A stretch of DNA of 64,000 nucleotides from Piper betle (GCA_033002965.1 JAURVB010014727.1:62001-126000); one strand, 5' to 3'. Counted from the first letter of the stretch, positions 9,360-23,429 are shown. The notes: a model not told the origin generated them from the letters alone. Numbers and translations: made by a program.

Positions 9360-11355
9360 TTCCGGCCAGTAGACGCCGCCGGCGAATGACGCCGGAAAAT
9401 TGCCAAAAATCGTCGAAAACCGAAATTTCTCGAATTCGCCAGAATTCACCAAATCTTCCGCGGGGCTCACCCAGTCGAGCCTGATCGAGCTTCAGACGCC
9501 AATGAGTGCCGAATTTGAGCTCCGAGACATGCGACGAAACCCTAGCCGTTGCCGATTGCAGACTACGTGAGGTATAATTACCTCCGATTGAGTTATTTAA
9601 AATTGATTATGATTGTTAGCATAGCATGCTAGAATTAACTAGTTGTCATGATGAATGCCATACTATGAATGAAGTAAAGATGTGCATGATGAGATTAAGT
9701 AAGTGATCTAATGAGATGAAGTATAAGCATGCTAATTGAGCACGATGTAACTTAGGAAACACGATAAATTGGAATGAATAGGATGATAGAATTATTTTCA
9801 CTTTTATGATTATTGATTATTGATCGATTATTTGAGGGATGATTATTATGTCGTGTGATATTCATTGATTTTGATGCATCATGTAGTTAGTGGGCATTAG
9901 TATTTTGTTTTGATGTGTAGGTACGGAGTAGGAGCTCGCCGCCTAGGTGCGATGGCACGCTTGGAGCTTCTACCAGGTCCGTTTAGGACTCGACTCTGTT
10001 TTACGTCTTTCTATTGTATGTTTATCTTATCATTTGCAGGATGGGTTAAGTGGCATTTTATTGGATCCCACTTAACTCGGGCCATCTAGCCGAATAGATT
10101 TCTGGATTAATAACCCCTCAAGGATGAGATCCCCGAGGATGATTTCTGAAAACAAGATCCACGACAAGTTGCCTTCAGACCTATTATATAAATCCCTACC
10201 CAGCCCTACATATATGTAGTTTTCGTGTTTTCAGTGAGACGATAGATGGAGAAACCGACTGCACATACCATGAGCGGATGCCGTGATAGTCAAAGTGGGC
10301 TCTAGATTAGTGCCAGCGGACTGTTCCATTCCCGAGGGATCCTGACAACTCCGCGTTTGAGTTCCTCACACCTAGAGAACGTGGAGGTTTACGGGTACTG
10401 TTTAGTACAGCTCATGTCTGGACTTGTGGTTCAAAGGGTATTAAAGGTAGTGCCTGAGAGTACTCAGCCTTCGTGCTGAAGGCCAGGAGAAATATAGAGG
10501 TAAGGAGAGGGCTTAGGATAAAGTTTTACGTGAAGTACTGAAAAATAAGTGCCGAGAGTGGCACAGTTCCAGCAGCAGATCAATAATTTTGGGAGTGTTC
10601 ACGTGGAGCATATGATGTTTTCTTTCATATGAGAGTTTGCTCTCATAGCCAGCTTGTTATAGTTATTTTATTTTCCGGACCAGTAACACTTGTTACTGAC
10701 GTGTTTTTATATTATATGTAGGTAACAATTACGAGTTGGAGGAGCTAGCTTGGATGGAGGAGCAATGATGTCATTTGCACACATGTCAGTCGATAGAGTA
10801 ATTAATATTTTGTTATGATGTTATTATCTTGAGAATGACATGAAATGCTGAGACATGATATGATGTGATTAATGCTTAAGATATGATGATAGGACGTAAT
10901 TAAGTGCTAAAAGATGATGAGATGATGTGAATAGAAATAGATTGGGCAATGGAAGCATGGTGGGTTGAGACCCAAGTTCTAGAATGAGCTACAACATGTT
11001 AGATTTTGTATTTTGTATGAATGAAATTGTTTGATAAATAGTTATATATATATATTTGCATATGTATATTTGACAGGGTGGCCCCTAATTGCATTTTTAG
11101 GGGAAACTCTTGTCCGTTATATTTCAAAATTTTTATTAATTTTATCGGGATTGTCTTGGTGTGTACTTTGATTTGCATGTCATCATGTAGTGCCATGTTA
11201 GGATTTGTGCATTCATCCATGCATTGAGTGTTATATCTTCATCTTAAGACGCCGAGATTGGATCCGCACGAGTTGGGTTCGGGTTAGCCGACCTAACCGG
11301 GGCATGTAACATGCCGGTTCGGTTCACGAGTGGGAACCGGATTTGGGGTGTTACA
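9360..11355 (+). mobile_element. LTR family B copy 2, 5'-truncated
   Basis: Matches the solo LTR at 33952-36903 from its position about 34860 to its end, closing with GGGGTGTTACA at 11355. Promoter module at 10117-10136, TATA at 10185-10193. The first third is missing; LTR-A copy 2 abuts it at 9359. It is followed by a minus-strand integrase scrap. Confidence 0.8.
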
Positions 11356-11640
11356 ATATCTGGTTCAACCCTCATACATTCACTACCCTCAATCTAATAA
11401 GACGGTAATCTGCAAGATCTTCTATACAATGCCTCAAATAGTGTCATACTAATGCTCACTTGGTAACTATTGTTGTAAGGAAAATCAACCAAATGTAGTT
11501 GCTCCCCCAACTACTATCAACATCTAGCATACACTCTAAGCAGTTCTCTAAAGTCTGAATAGTCTGTTCAGATTGTCCATCATCAGTCTATTGATCAGTT
11601 TATGGGGGGGGTACCATAATGTAACACAACCATAATGTAA
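11356..11640 (-). pseudogene. Gypsy integrase core scrap next to a primer-binding site
   Basis: Minus-strand frames around 11600-11370 show an integrase stretch close to TDDGQSEQTIQTLEN followed by a W-x-x-H/N...F..N.S-like segment, which is the region around the catalytic Glu of gypsy integrases. Stops and shifts interrupt it. Only about 120 bp of leader-like sequence separate it from the primer-binding site at 11757-11768, so gag, PR, RT and RNase H are missing. Confidence 0.6.
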
Positions 11641-11756
11641 ACAAAACTCAATCATATCAAACATATACCAGTACTACAATCACACTATAACATACAGTAT
11701 GTGTTACATACACCTCTCATTGAAAAGGTTAGTCATCTTCATAGCCCAAGAAGTTA

Positions 11757-11768
11757 GCTCTGATACAA
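11757..11768 (-). other. tRNA-iMet primer-binding site
   Basis: Minus strand TTGTATCAGAGC, one mismatch from TGGTATCAGAGC, three bases from the LTR end ...GGGATGTTACA at 11772. It identifies LTR-D copy 1 as a 5' LTR. Confidence 0.85.
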
Positions 11769-11771
11769 AGT

Positions 11772-14430
11772 TGTAACATCCCAATTTAACTTGTAGAATG
11801 GACCAAATCTTAATTTATAATTTGGAAAGCTATTTGTTTGACTACTAGCGTTCAAACATTACAGAAGTGGATCTCAACCTTCAAGGAGGCTTAAGACAAT
11901 AACTTTACAAGGTTTATGTACACAATGTGTGTTGATCATACTACCATATGGAGTCTCTTATTCTTAAGGCTTCTAATATGAGAGCGCTGAGTCACATGAG
12001 AGACAACACCTCCCTTGCAACTAAATGGGTGACTTTACAAATGCAATGATCACTCTGAGCTACACGAAGGCAATACCTCTAATGCAGCTAAGAGGTTGAG
12101 CTTCCATAATGCACATGTATGATCCGGTTTTTATATTTAGTTTCTGCTTTTGAATTTGATAACTTATTCTTAGATGATGCCAGTCTTGACACTAGGTTGT
12201 GGTTACCTATTCCACATACCTCATAGATAAAATAAATTAAATACATACAGGCATCATAGCATACCAAGGCATCAAACCCTAACACTCGATCATCTCATGA
12301 ACCCTTCAAGTATTGCATGAACCATAAGATCCTCCAGTCCACATTCCTCTATCAGCACATGTAGTTGCATACAAATAAGTCTCACATACTTAATTGCTTC
12401 ATGTCATGTTCCGAACCTTTAAGGCTTACACACTCTACAAACAAATGTTAGAATGCTCCAAAGTAAACACCCAGCACGATGATAATAATAATATAGTAAT
12501 AAATCAGAGGCCCCACATAGCATATCAAGTACACCAACATAGGCTTTAGGGCACCAACCTATCATACATACATCACATAACCCGTAGTTCGCAAAATACA
12601 TATGTTCCAAAGTCCTAAAAACATAAGTCATATTGCCCAAATACATCCGTCCAATACAAAACTTAGCATAATACAAACACATGGTACCACCTCACTATGG
12701 GCCCACCCATTAATCCATCCACCTCCGCCGATGACAGACATGAATACACACCTATATATATATATATAACAAAAATTATCAGTAATTAAATAAGTTTGAT
12801 TACTGGTCTGAAAATAACTACCAGTAAAATAATACTCGGGGATGAGTATCTTAATAATTATGAGAAATCATAAAACTTTTAGAATATATCATAAGGTAGT
12901 AGCTTCAGGCTGACACGAATACACACACACACACACACTCACACGCACATATATATAAGGAAAACTGTAAGTAATTAAACAAGTTTGATTACTGGTCTGA
13001 AAATAACTAGCAGTAAAACAATATCGGAGGATGACACAATTCAATATACTTATGAGAAATTATAAAACTTCCAGAATACATCATAAGGTAGTAAACTTTA
13101 GGCTGACACAATTCAATATACTAAAAATGCCGGATCAAATCAAAGGCTTCATACTTACATACATATATATGTATGCTTACGCCCTGACATCCTCCATATG
13201 TCTCTTGCTACGGTATTAAAGATGTAAATGCTCTACATTCATAATACTCTACTTACTTTGCACTTAGGGTGTAATGGAGTACACGTGCAAGTGATACATA
13301 CCCATACCACTCACTCTTATATTCTTGAAAACCGTAAAAATTTGCATATATACTTATATAGTAGGCTTAGGTAGGTGCTTATATAATAAGTTTTCTAGAT
13401 CTGTAAGTTTAAAAACTATCAAGGCATCTCATCCTTGAAGTTTCATTAAACTGTAGAAAAACTCCGCTAAATGGCTCAACATCAAATTGATCAGATAAAA
13501 TGCCGTCGACACCATTTTTACGTCTGAAACTTGATGAAAACCTCATTCATGGAGCCAAGTAGAGATGAAGAAGAAGAGTCATACAGACCTGGATCAGTCA
13601 AGCATCTCATCCTAACTCAGTGAGCTCACTTTGTGTATCCTAATCAAGAAGATGAAACCCCAAATCACGACCGAATCATATCAGCACACAAAATGAGCAA
13701 CACCTACATCATCAATGAATGATTTAGAAAACTTACAAAGCTTAATTATCTTTCTTAGGAAGTATTAAACCTAATTAGGTAACCTTAATAAAGGTTTTCT
13801 GTTGCAAGTACCCTTAATGAAAAGTCTCACAATAGGGTTTCATAGAATACACTTAATTAGACAATTTTATAGATGGGCCAAACATTGTCCAAATGGTCTC
13901 AAATTTGGACTAGTGAGCCCTAACATGCTAAGGGGTTGGTGTAAAAATTAGTAAGTACCACCCCATGGGTCAACATAGTGAACGAGGCCCATTAAACTCG
14001 GGCTAAGGTGCTAGGAACAATGTTCCTAGGTTGTGAACAAATTTTACTAAATTTTATTCCGAGACCTGGAGTCCAAAAATTGGCCAAGGTAAAAAGGTAG
14101 GGTTATCTAACACCGTGCATTTTATCCCAATAAAAGATCAGGTGTAAAACCCATTTAATTGGGCTTGTCTGGGCTAGGGAATAGTAGGCATTGCCCAACG
14201 CATTCTGTAGCTGGCTGAACCTAATGGGAAATTTTTACCGAATTATTAACCCAACTAATGACCTTGAAATTTTATGGAGAAGATACTTGGAAACACCCTA
14301 ATGGAAGGGAGAAATTTCATAAAATTTTGTCATTCACACCAAGCTTAATAAATTTTGTAACATATTTTATAGATTTTATAAAAATCTTTTAAAGGGCTAT
14401 CCAAGCATATCAAAAACACAACATACATAT
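11772..14430 (-). mobile_element. LTR family D copy 1, 5' LTR, probably truncated at its U3 side
   Basis: On the plus strand it opens TGTAACATCCC beside the primer site. From about 12700 to 14400 it aligns in reverse with 63450-62000 of LTR-D copy 2. Promoter module at 13420-13437, TATA-like CTTATATAG at 13352-13360. The right border is approximate; the first 1.2 kb of copy 2 has no match here. Short open frames (12088-12285, 12419-12682) are not shared between copies. Confidence 0.65.
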
Positions 14431-14715
14431 ACAACGGTTAAGGGTTTTGTTCATTCTGTTAAAGTAGTTAGTTTTGAGTGGTAGTATTCTAGTAGCAAGC
14501 CAAGAGATGGATTAACAAATGTGAAAATGATGGACATCGTTATATACCTACATCGGGGTTGATAAATAAAAGGGCTCCTATTCACGGCAAATAATCTAGA
14601 CTCGCTAGAAACATAGTCCTAAACCAAATTAGACTCGACATAAATAAAAACTTAAAATATTAGTCAAGACTGCGTAGTGTCTAGCGGGTAGTAGCGAGCA
14701 ACGGGGGATAAGGTC
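14431..14715. other. No recognised gene
   Basis: AT-rich sequence between the LTR-D stub and the integrase relic. Nothing recognised. Confidence 0.4.
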
Positions 14716-15655
14716 GTGGCTACCACATACCATACCACACATACATGTATGGTAAGAAGGGTCAGGACATCAAGTCGATCAGGGTTAAGACCAAACCAAA
14801 GGTTAAACCAATTAGTGAAAAGCCCAAGTTTTACAGCTATGAGTACTCAAATCAAGTTGAGTACAACATATTATTCTCAAACTAACAGTCAAAGGGAGAG
14901 GACCATTCAAACCCTAGAGGACCAACTTAGAGAGCCTGCATTCTCGATTGGGGAGGTGATTGGAAACAACACCTAGCCTTGGGAAGAGTTCACCTACAAC
15001 AACTCTTACCAAGGTAGAATCATTGGGATGGTGGCTTTCGAGGCCCTATACAGTAGGCCTTGAAGGTCTCCATCAAGCTACTTAGAGTTTGTTGAAGATA
15101 TAGTTGAGCATGAGATGGTAAGGGAAGCAAATGGGAAGGTCTAGCTTGTTCAACAAAGACTTAAAGCAGCTCAAGATTAGTAGAAGAGTTATGCTTAAAA
15201 CTCAGACAAAGGAATTAGAGTTCCAAGTTGGGGAACACATGTACCTAAAGACGTCTCCTTCAAAGGGGTTGATTAGATTTAAAAATTTGGGAAAGTTAAA
15301 ACTAAGATCCATAAGCCTGTTTCTAATTCTAGATCTAGTTGGAACTTGCGCACACTGACTAGCACTAGTACCAAGCTTAGCTTGAGTGCACAATGTTTTC
15401 CATGTGTCCATGATACAAATGTATGTTCGGGACAAAAGGAACATAATTCTAAACTTCGAAAAATTGTAGTTGCAACCTAACTTGACCTACAAGGAGAGAC
15501 TGATGCAGATATTAGCAAGGGAGATGAAAACACCGTGAAATAAGAAGATTCCTTTGGTAAAAGTGTTGTGGAGAAATCATAGCTAAGTGGCAGCAACCTG
15601 GAAGACAAAACAGGAAATGTTACGAAAATATCCAACTTTATTTGATAATTAACCA
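14716..15655 (+). pseudogene. Chromovirus integrase C-terminus and chromodomain
   Basis: The first frame (14716-14976) has STQIKLSTTYYSQTNSQRER then TIQTLEDQLRE, the integrase region carrying the catalytic Glu (here in the RERT context). Later pieces in shifting frames follow known Ty3/gypsy order: NNSYQ, EFQVGEHMYLKTSPSKGLIRF (the GPY/F-proximal region), then NKKIPLVKVLWRNHS and ATWKTKQEMLRKYP at 15553-15645, a chromodomain tail ended by TAA. That order places it in the chromovirus branch (Tekay/Reina-like). Several stops and frameshifts make it inactive. The 3.1-kb LTR that starts 190 bp on is its 3' LTR. Confidence 0.8.
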
Positions 15656-15841
15656 ACTTGTACTATTGACTTGCGCATGGAATAGTTGAATATGAATTCC
15701 TTTTTCTCCCACTTCATTTTGCTAACACTTAAAATACTAACTTAAGTTAATTAACTATATTAATATAAATGCCTACCCCTTCCAATTAATGTGATATTGT
15801 AATTATTCCTATAGCATTTGCAAAAAATGAGTGAGCAATCT

Positions 15842-17420
15842 TGTAAAACCCCAATTTCAGCTTTGGGTTTTTCTCGTGTGTAGGTTGCCTGGTTTGGACT
15901 AGTCTCGAGTCAGTTCGAGCGAACTCGAGCCAACAAAATTTAACTAATATAATTATGAGGCCAAGATGGCTATATGAGCATGTTATTGAGGTTGAGTATG
16001 CTTAACATGCATATGATAGATTCAGTTATGATAAAATAGAACATGAGTTATCATTGTATAAATGAGGTAAGCATATGATTTTTTTTTAGTTTAGCCAAAA
16101 TTTTAGGCTTAAATCTAGGTCATTGCAGCGTTTAGTATCTGTTTGGAATTTTCTAGGTATTTCATTGGCATGAAGCATAAGAATTTCATATCACTAGATT
16201 GTGTCCCAGTGAGCCTAACTTGATTGAGTTCAGGGTTCGAGGCGCATTTAATTTTCTTCATTTTATTCCCGCCTATAAAGTCACTTTAAAATTAGAGTCA
16301 GTTTCAGCTTTATACAGTCTCGATCCGAGCTTTCCATCCATTTGTATATTACACATACCCATAGGCGGCCCCACTATGCCACTTAGTTGTCAAATACTCA
16401 GATCGTGCCACATGGCAAAATATGAGGCGTCGAGTCAACCCAAGAATTCTCTATTTGACTTCTAGAGATTTCCCACATTTTTAGAACTTTACACCCATTG
16501 TGCCGTTGGCTAGTCTCCGCCTAGCCCTCGGCCACCATATCGGCACCCCCATGACTGCCTTATGGCTGGCTTTCTATTCGTACCACTCACGACCACCGAT
16601 GCCGCTGCAGTCGCCGCCGACAAGGGAGCTTTTGAAGTCGGTCACCACCACTGCCACCACTGTTCATGCTGTTTTCCAGCACCAGTGAGCTCCCTTTGGC
16701 CAATCCAACCACCCAACAGCTTCGCCTCGCTTAGATCTTCATTTTCAGAAAACCCACTATAGCCGCCGCTGCCGCAATTGCTGGCGGTGACATCATTGCA
16801 CCCGGCAGCAATACTGACCTTTTTGGATATTTTCTAGCCAACCAGTGGCTGGATTATGTCGATCGTCACAACTAGCATCTCTGCTTGACACGCCCTATCG
16901 ATCACGACCAGTATGGCCACCCCCCACCCCCCCACCCCCCCCCCCCGCTCGTCCCATTTACCTGCCTACCCATTTTGCGTCTGCCTGGTCATGTCCGTGT
17001 CCGCCTGGCCGTGCTCGAGTCCGCCTGCCTGTGCCTGAGTTCATGTCCATCATGTCCACCCAATTAACTCGACCTATTTTTCAATTAACCTAGACTGAGC
17101 TGGTTCAGTCTGGTTTCGTCTGGTTCACCTCGATTTGGTCCGGTTCGGCTCAGTTTAAACACGTTTTGAACCATTTCTTGACCGTTTTTTATAATTCGAG
17201 AACCATATATTAGTTGTGATGCACATTCACATAATTTAGCATTATTAGATGTTATAATTATCTTTCTTTATTCAATGTTTTATTATTTATTTATTCATTC
17301 ATTATTGTTTATTTATTTTCATTTATATGTTTATCATATATGATGAATGCTTACATGATTATTTGTTATTATTAATATTATATTTACCCATGAATATTAG
17401 TCTTATTATCTTTACTAAAT

Positions 17421-17460
<40 letters not shown>

Positions 17461-18934
17461 TTCTTTATTTATATATTTATTTCTTTATTGGTTCGTTATG
17501 TGTATGTTATTATTTATTTGTATTTAACTATGTATTTTTGTATTGTATGACTATTATATTATTAATAATCATGATTAATGAGTATAAATTTTTTTTGTTT
17601 ATTTATTTATTTATTGAATTATTTTATATATATATATGTTTATTAACAGGAGTAGATGTTGATATTTACTTATATTTACCCGTATATTTATATAGTAAAA
17701 TTATATTATTATTTTATGATTAGAGTATTGTTCATGTTTATGTATTTATTATTTATCAAATTATCTCAAGTGCATTTTTTCTTTATTTATTTAATTATTA
17801 TTTATAATCATTATATTTCGATTTTCATGCCACATATTTAGTTATAAGTTTGTTAGTATTGTATTCTTTATTACAATGTATTGATGATATGAGCACAAAC
17901 CACGAGCATGCATCATATAGAGATGTTCGTATTTTACTTAGCAGTGGGTTATGATATAGGTCTCGGAGTACTGAGTTTGCCATAGATGTGCAGATACACT
18001 TGGGGCTTAGACTATAAGTTCATAGGACTCTCCTTCTCTGCTTGACTCCCTGCATGTTGAGTTTAACCGTGTTTTAGACGTAGGACGGCATCATTGGCAT
18101 TTTATTTGATCCCTTCGATGTTGGGCCATTTAGTTGTGTTTTTACACATGTTTAATAAAACTACAAAGATGAGATCCCTTGTTGGTTTTCGAACTTAAGG
18201 TCCATAAATATATGATATAAACCTCTTCCCTAAGCCTATTATATAAGTATGCGCATTTTTACGGATTTCACGAATAAGAGAGTGAGCGGTATGGAGATAT
18301 GTATGAATCACACTAGTACTCCTTCAAACCCTGTGGTAGTGTGGTGTATGAGGGTACTGTATAATGCAACACATTTCTGAAATTTGTGGAACTAACTTAA
18401 CTTGTTCATTTTGCCACTCGAGTGCCGTGGTGGGTGAAATATGGAAGATGTGAGGGCGTAAGCATTGTATGTATGAAGATGAATGTGAGTTGTGCATGTA
18501 AGCTGGCACTTGCTTAAATATGTTTGCTTACCGACCCAATATGAGGCAATCTTAAATTTTTATAGGTTTTCGTGGGTAATGGAATACCCATTTGCCAAAT
18601 TGTATTAATTATTTTTCGGACCAATAACACTCGTTACTAACATTTTTCATATAATATATGTAGGTCTTACAAATCTTGAGTTGACTTTGGCAGTAGGACA
18701 GATGAATGCTACACACACTTGAGCTCAGCGCATTTATTTATTTTTCTTATTTTTACTTATTTTGATGTGTTTTGACACGTATTTAACAATATCTTCCATT
18801 CTCATGACACCAAGAAGGTTGTTTCAATTTATTGTATCGATCGAGTCTTACTGACTAATAGCTTTAAACATGACTTGATTCGATGGTAACATTTCTGATT
18901 CAGTTCTTAGGTGAACCGAAATTAGGGTCTTACA
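15842..18934 (+). mobile_element. LTR family C copy 1, 3' LTR of the chromovirus
   Basis: Begins TGTAAAACCCC and ends GGGTCTTACA, 3093 bp. It is the inverse of the solo LTR-C at 27302-30269. A GC-rich block lies at 16500-17100 and a very AT-rich block at 17220-17860. Promoter module at 18164-18181, TATA at 18237-18246. The purine-rich CAAAAAATGAGTGAG lies just upstream, as expected for a polypurine tract before a 3' LTR. Flanks AATCT and CCAAG differ, as expected where the matching 5' LTR is lost. Confidence 0.85.
17423..17457. repeat. (AT)n microsatellite in LTR-C copy 1
   Basis: About 17 AT units inside the AT-rich block of the LTR. Confidence 0.9.
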
Positions 18935-21191
18935 CCAAGTGTTACTATATAAAACTAAGTGTTTCATGAATTAATTTTCTATTAATTTTCAACATTTTAA
19001 ATAAATTCATGGCATAAAATTCTTTTTAAATCGTACACATTAATTTCATACTCAAGGAATTAGTTAAAGTTCAAATTCTAAGTCGTGCCATGAAATAAAA
19101 TATAATATGAGCTCAGAAAAATCTAAGCCTAATGAAATGAACAAAAATCCCACTGCCATGCAAACAACCTCGAAATATAACAATATATAAGAAAAAAATA
19201 ATAGTTCCTCCAGCTATCTAACTTTACCCATCCTTCCATAATGCTCACACCTGTGGAGGCAATTCCGTATTAGTGATAAAAATACTAAGTTATATAATTA
19301 CAAGAAACAAGTTAATATATTCCACAACATCTGGATTTGAGTCTTTTAGTGATTATGAGCCTATGCCGAGCTCTTATTATGCTAGGAGGGGTGGCCGCCC
19401 CATCCAACTACAATCTCATGTATGCATGCACACACTGCGTGGCCCACGGCCAGTAGTTATCGATATTTGCCATTGACTCACCCTCTCAATATCACAGGTG
19501 CACAATGAGTCGTCTTGCACCATTACACCCTGTCACCCCCTTTCGGCATGGGGGCAGGTATTTCATCTTTTAAAAAATTTTAGGGATGCAGTCCTCTGTT
19601 GGACTAAGTCAATTCCTTGTCCCCGGTTGCGCTTGGCGCATGGTGGTCAAATCTGGGCTCAGGCCAACTAGGGCTGCCAAAAAGGAACATACAACATTTC
19701 GAGTAATTATACGGATCTGGAAATTTTGATGAAGGTACCATAATCGAAATGAGAAATCCTAATCTGGGAGTCACAAATAGTTTATACGTTAACACGTATA
19801 CTTCCTTAGTCTAATGCATAAAATGATATGATATGCAGCACTTAACTAAGTACATAAAAACCAACAATAAAATATATATCACAATAATTAGTTAATCATT
19901 TGGTTAATTACTTATAAGTGAACCATGATAATTTAATATTTAATTAATTGGCACAAGCTAATTTATATGGTCACACCAAATCATTAATTATTATTAGGAA
20001 AAATCGAACATGCCAACAACTACTTGGACTTGTAAGGACGTCAATATTTATTAGCCCATAAATTAATAATTAATCATATATAATAGCGATACAAAACTAA
20101 TGCCTTATTTATTAAATAACATTTTAAAAGTTTGATACCCATATAATGGTTGCACTATAAATATAATATAATGGAGCAACTAATATCCAACAATTAATTT
20201 AAACTAGACATTTTTTTTAGACATTATATTTAATCAATTATTATATTATTTTCAAATTAAACCTCTTGTCTTAATTTTTAACGTTAATACTGATCTTCAT
20301 AGCTTAAAATCAAGATGAGAAATATTAACTGGCTAATACCAAACCTAGATCAATTAAATCCAAAAGATGTAACAAATACTACAATGGCATTATCAACTTA
20401 GTTAATTGTGCATGCACGTAACTTATGTACTATTGACCCACAAAAAAATACAAACCAAAACATACAAATTAGTTTGTTGATTCATCAAGTTAACAAACCA
20501 AAATGATGGCAAGTAATAATTAATTACATTATAGTTAGATGTTACCAATTTATCAAATATAAATATAATAAATGAAATGGAATGACTATAGTCAATATTC
20601 AATATAATACCAATATTAATTTACATACACCACGAATCATCAATTAACGCCAAATTGATAAAACCATACGAAAATAATTAATAACACTATGTAGATAAAG
20701 AGTTTATACTCAAAATGTAGAACAATTAAAAGAAAACATGAAATCTTTAAAAAACAATGATCTCTTACTAATAATTAAAATTCAAAAAGAACAAGACCAA
20801 AAACAACCAACAAGGTAATATGGAACATGATGAAGAAACAAACAAAGAGGAAATAAATAAAGAAGTATGGAGGAAGAAGAAGAAAATGAAGAGAGTACCG
20901 AAGAGGAGGAAAAGAAGCAGGTGGGGAGAGAAACGACGCCGACAATGGCCTATCTAGTGTCTAAACCCCTTCCCACAATCGTCTCCATTTAATGATTGAG
21001 GGGTGATTTCAGATAACCATCACAATGATAAAATCTCTCATAATCTACAAAAAATCTAATCCCTAAAAGATCTCCCCTATCCATATCCAAGATATACACA
21101 TGATTATCTCAACTAACTATCCTCATACATCCTATCTCTAATAAATATATCTATTTATATATTTTTTTAAACTTTAGACCCGGGTTTTACA
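18935..21191 (-). mobile_element. LTR family A copy 3
   Basis: Matches LTR-A copies 1 and 4 in the same orientation: the GTGTTACT block near its left edge, the GCACACCTGNGGAGGCAATTCCG block at 19247-19270, GTGGCCCACGG at 19440, and the block around 19600-19670. The right end ...GGGTTTTACA at 21191 is the LTR start on the minus strand. About 45 bp of the inner end are missing where LTR-C copy 1 abuts. No tandem array is present. Its promoter half (20000-21180) is AT-rich and has no ORF. Confidence 0.7.
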
Positions 21192-23006
21192 ACTTATCTA
21201 ATTATGACAAGGTAAATATGACTTGATAAACTCGATTATATGTTTTGAATGTGAATAAATGTGACACCTGAACTTAATTAGTATGGTTTGACTATTAATG
21301 AATTAATTTAGAGGGGATGTTGATCTACATATTGTTGCCATGATTATGATATGGATGAGAGTAATGTTAAATGCGTGTGAATTGATGTGTGGGATGCTAG
21401 GATTGTGTTTTAATAATGTTAGATGTCTTTAATTAGAAAGTGTGATGTGATTAGCATTGTATGTCTCATATGACATGAGCATGATTAGATACATTCAGTT
21501 ATAGCATTCATGCATCATGTTGAGCATGAGTATGTAGTTTTGATGTGTAGGTACAGAGTAGGAGCTCATTGCCTAGGCATGTGACCTCGCTTGATGCTTC
21601 TACCAGGTCCGTTTAGGACTTGTCTCTAGATTTTTATTCTATTATATTGTGATTTATTTTACTTATTGCAGGATGGGTTAAGTTGTGTTTAATTGGGTCC
21701 TACTTAACTCTAGTCATTTAGCCAATCATTTTCTAGATTAATAACCCTCGAGGATGAGATCCTTGGAGTCTGATTTTGAAAACAAAATCCACCTCAAGTT
21801 GCCTTCGGGCCTGTTATATAAATCCCTTCCCAAGACTAAATATATAATTTTATTGAGTTTGTAGTGAGGCGAGAGATTGTGAAACCAACTCGTACGTACC
21901 ATGTACGAGTGCACATGCCAGTCACGACATGCTCTAGATTAGTAAGAGGGTTGCTTCATTCTCGTGGGATCCTGACAACTCCTCATTTTGAGTTCCTTAC
22001 ACCCGAAAAATAGGGAGGTTTACAAGCACTGTTTAGTATAGGGCACATCTAGACATGTGGTTAAAAAGGGTACTAAAGATGACTACCTAGGAGTACTCGA
22101 CCTTCATGCTGAGAGGGTGGAGATAGGCTTAGGATATACTGGTAGTATTGAGGGATCAGAAAATGAGAAAATGCCAAGAGAGGCATCAGGAGACTAGTCA
22201 ATTCAGGATGCTATCTGGTCTGTAGCCTGGTGGCTCCTCATTAGAGGCCCTTGAGAGAGTTCAGCAGAAGATATAAAAATGTTTTTTCACATGAGAGTTA
22301 GCTCTTATGACCACTTTAGTATGCTTGTATTTTAGATTAGTAACACTCATTACTAACATGTTTTTATTATATATGTAGGTGATGATCAGGATATAGATGT
22401 GAGCAGAGATGTCTCATGCACACATGTCAAACAATAAAATGTTTAGTATTTTTGGTTATGATATTGTGATGGTGAAATTGATGTGATGGCATGCTATATG
22501 TATTGTTAATAGAATTGATATTAATGACATGATGTGAATTCCATTTAGTAAATATGTTTAAATGATGAATATGATCAATAGATGGGTCAAGACCCTGTTT
22601 AGCTAGGTAAGATGAAGGTAAATTAGCAGTCGAGTCAGGACTCAACACAGAAATGAATTATACAATTGAATGAAAGTATTGTGTGAATATTTTGTTAAAT
22701 ATTTATATTGTCTATGATCTTACAGGGTGGCCCTTATTGCATTTTTAGCAAGCACTCTGTCTGTTTTATTTTAAAAATTGTATTGATTTTTATCGTGATT
22801 GTTTTTTAGTGTGAGTTGGTTAATATGGTATTCATGTAGTATCATATTAGATTTTGAGCATTTCATTCATACATCATAATGATTATCTTTCATCTTAAGA
22901 CACCAAAAATAAGCAAATTGGGGTTAGATTTGGGTTAGCCAACTTAATCGGGTGACATGTAATATTTCGGTTTAGTACATGAGTGAGCCAGATTTTGGGT
23001 GTTATA
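21192..23006 (+). mobile_element. LTR family B copy 3, 5'-truncated
   Basis: From about 21300 it follows the second half of LTR-B copy 4 and ends GGGTGTTATA. Promoter module at 21746-21766, TATA at 21815-21823. The final CA is mutated to TA. The left 100 bp are not clearly assigned. It borders the pararetrovirus at 23007. Confidence 0.75.
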
Positions 23007-23429
23007 GATCTGTCATAGGATTAATGTGTGTGTAGAGTTGACTCTCACTTGCATGTATGTTTGGCTACATCATGTCTTTGCAGGAAACATTATAATAATA
23101 GCAGAATAAAATAGAATTTGCAAGATTGGTGTAAATGTTGTTATCATCCACTTGTAAGTTTTTTGCTCCTTCATACTGGGGTGTACACAACTAGGATTCA
23201 CCAATTTGTTCATGATTCAGATTTCACATTTTTCTACAAAAGACAATAATAACTCAAAATTATACTAAACAAACTAATAATTCTTATTTTATCGTATCTT
23301 GGAAATTCTTATTTCTTAGCATAATCAGTAGAGAAAAGGATGCAAGGGCATCAAAATTGTGCATGAATAGTAATTAAATAATAATTCTATTCGAGAGTTA
23401 TCATGAAGTCATAGTAAATCTTGCATATA

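Noticed and set aside
6651..9364. Target duplication for LTR-A copy 2
   Set aside because: CTGTA on the left and TTCCG on the right do not match, so a simple solo-LTR insertion is not supported.
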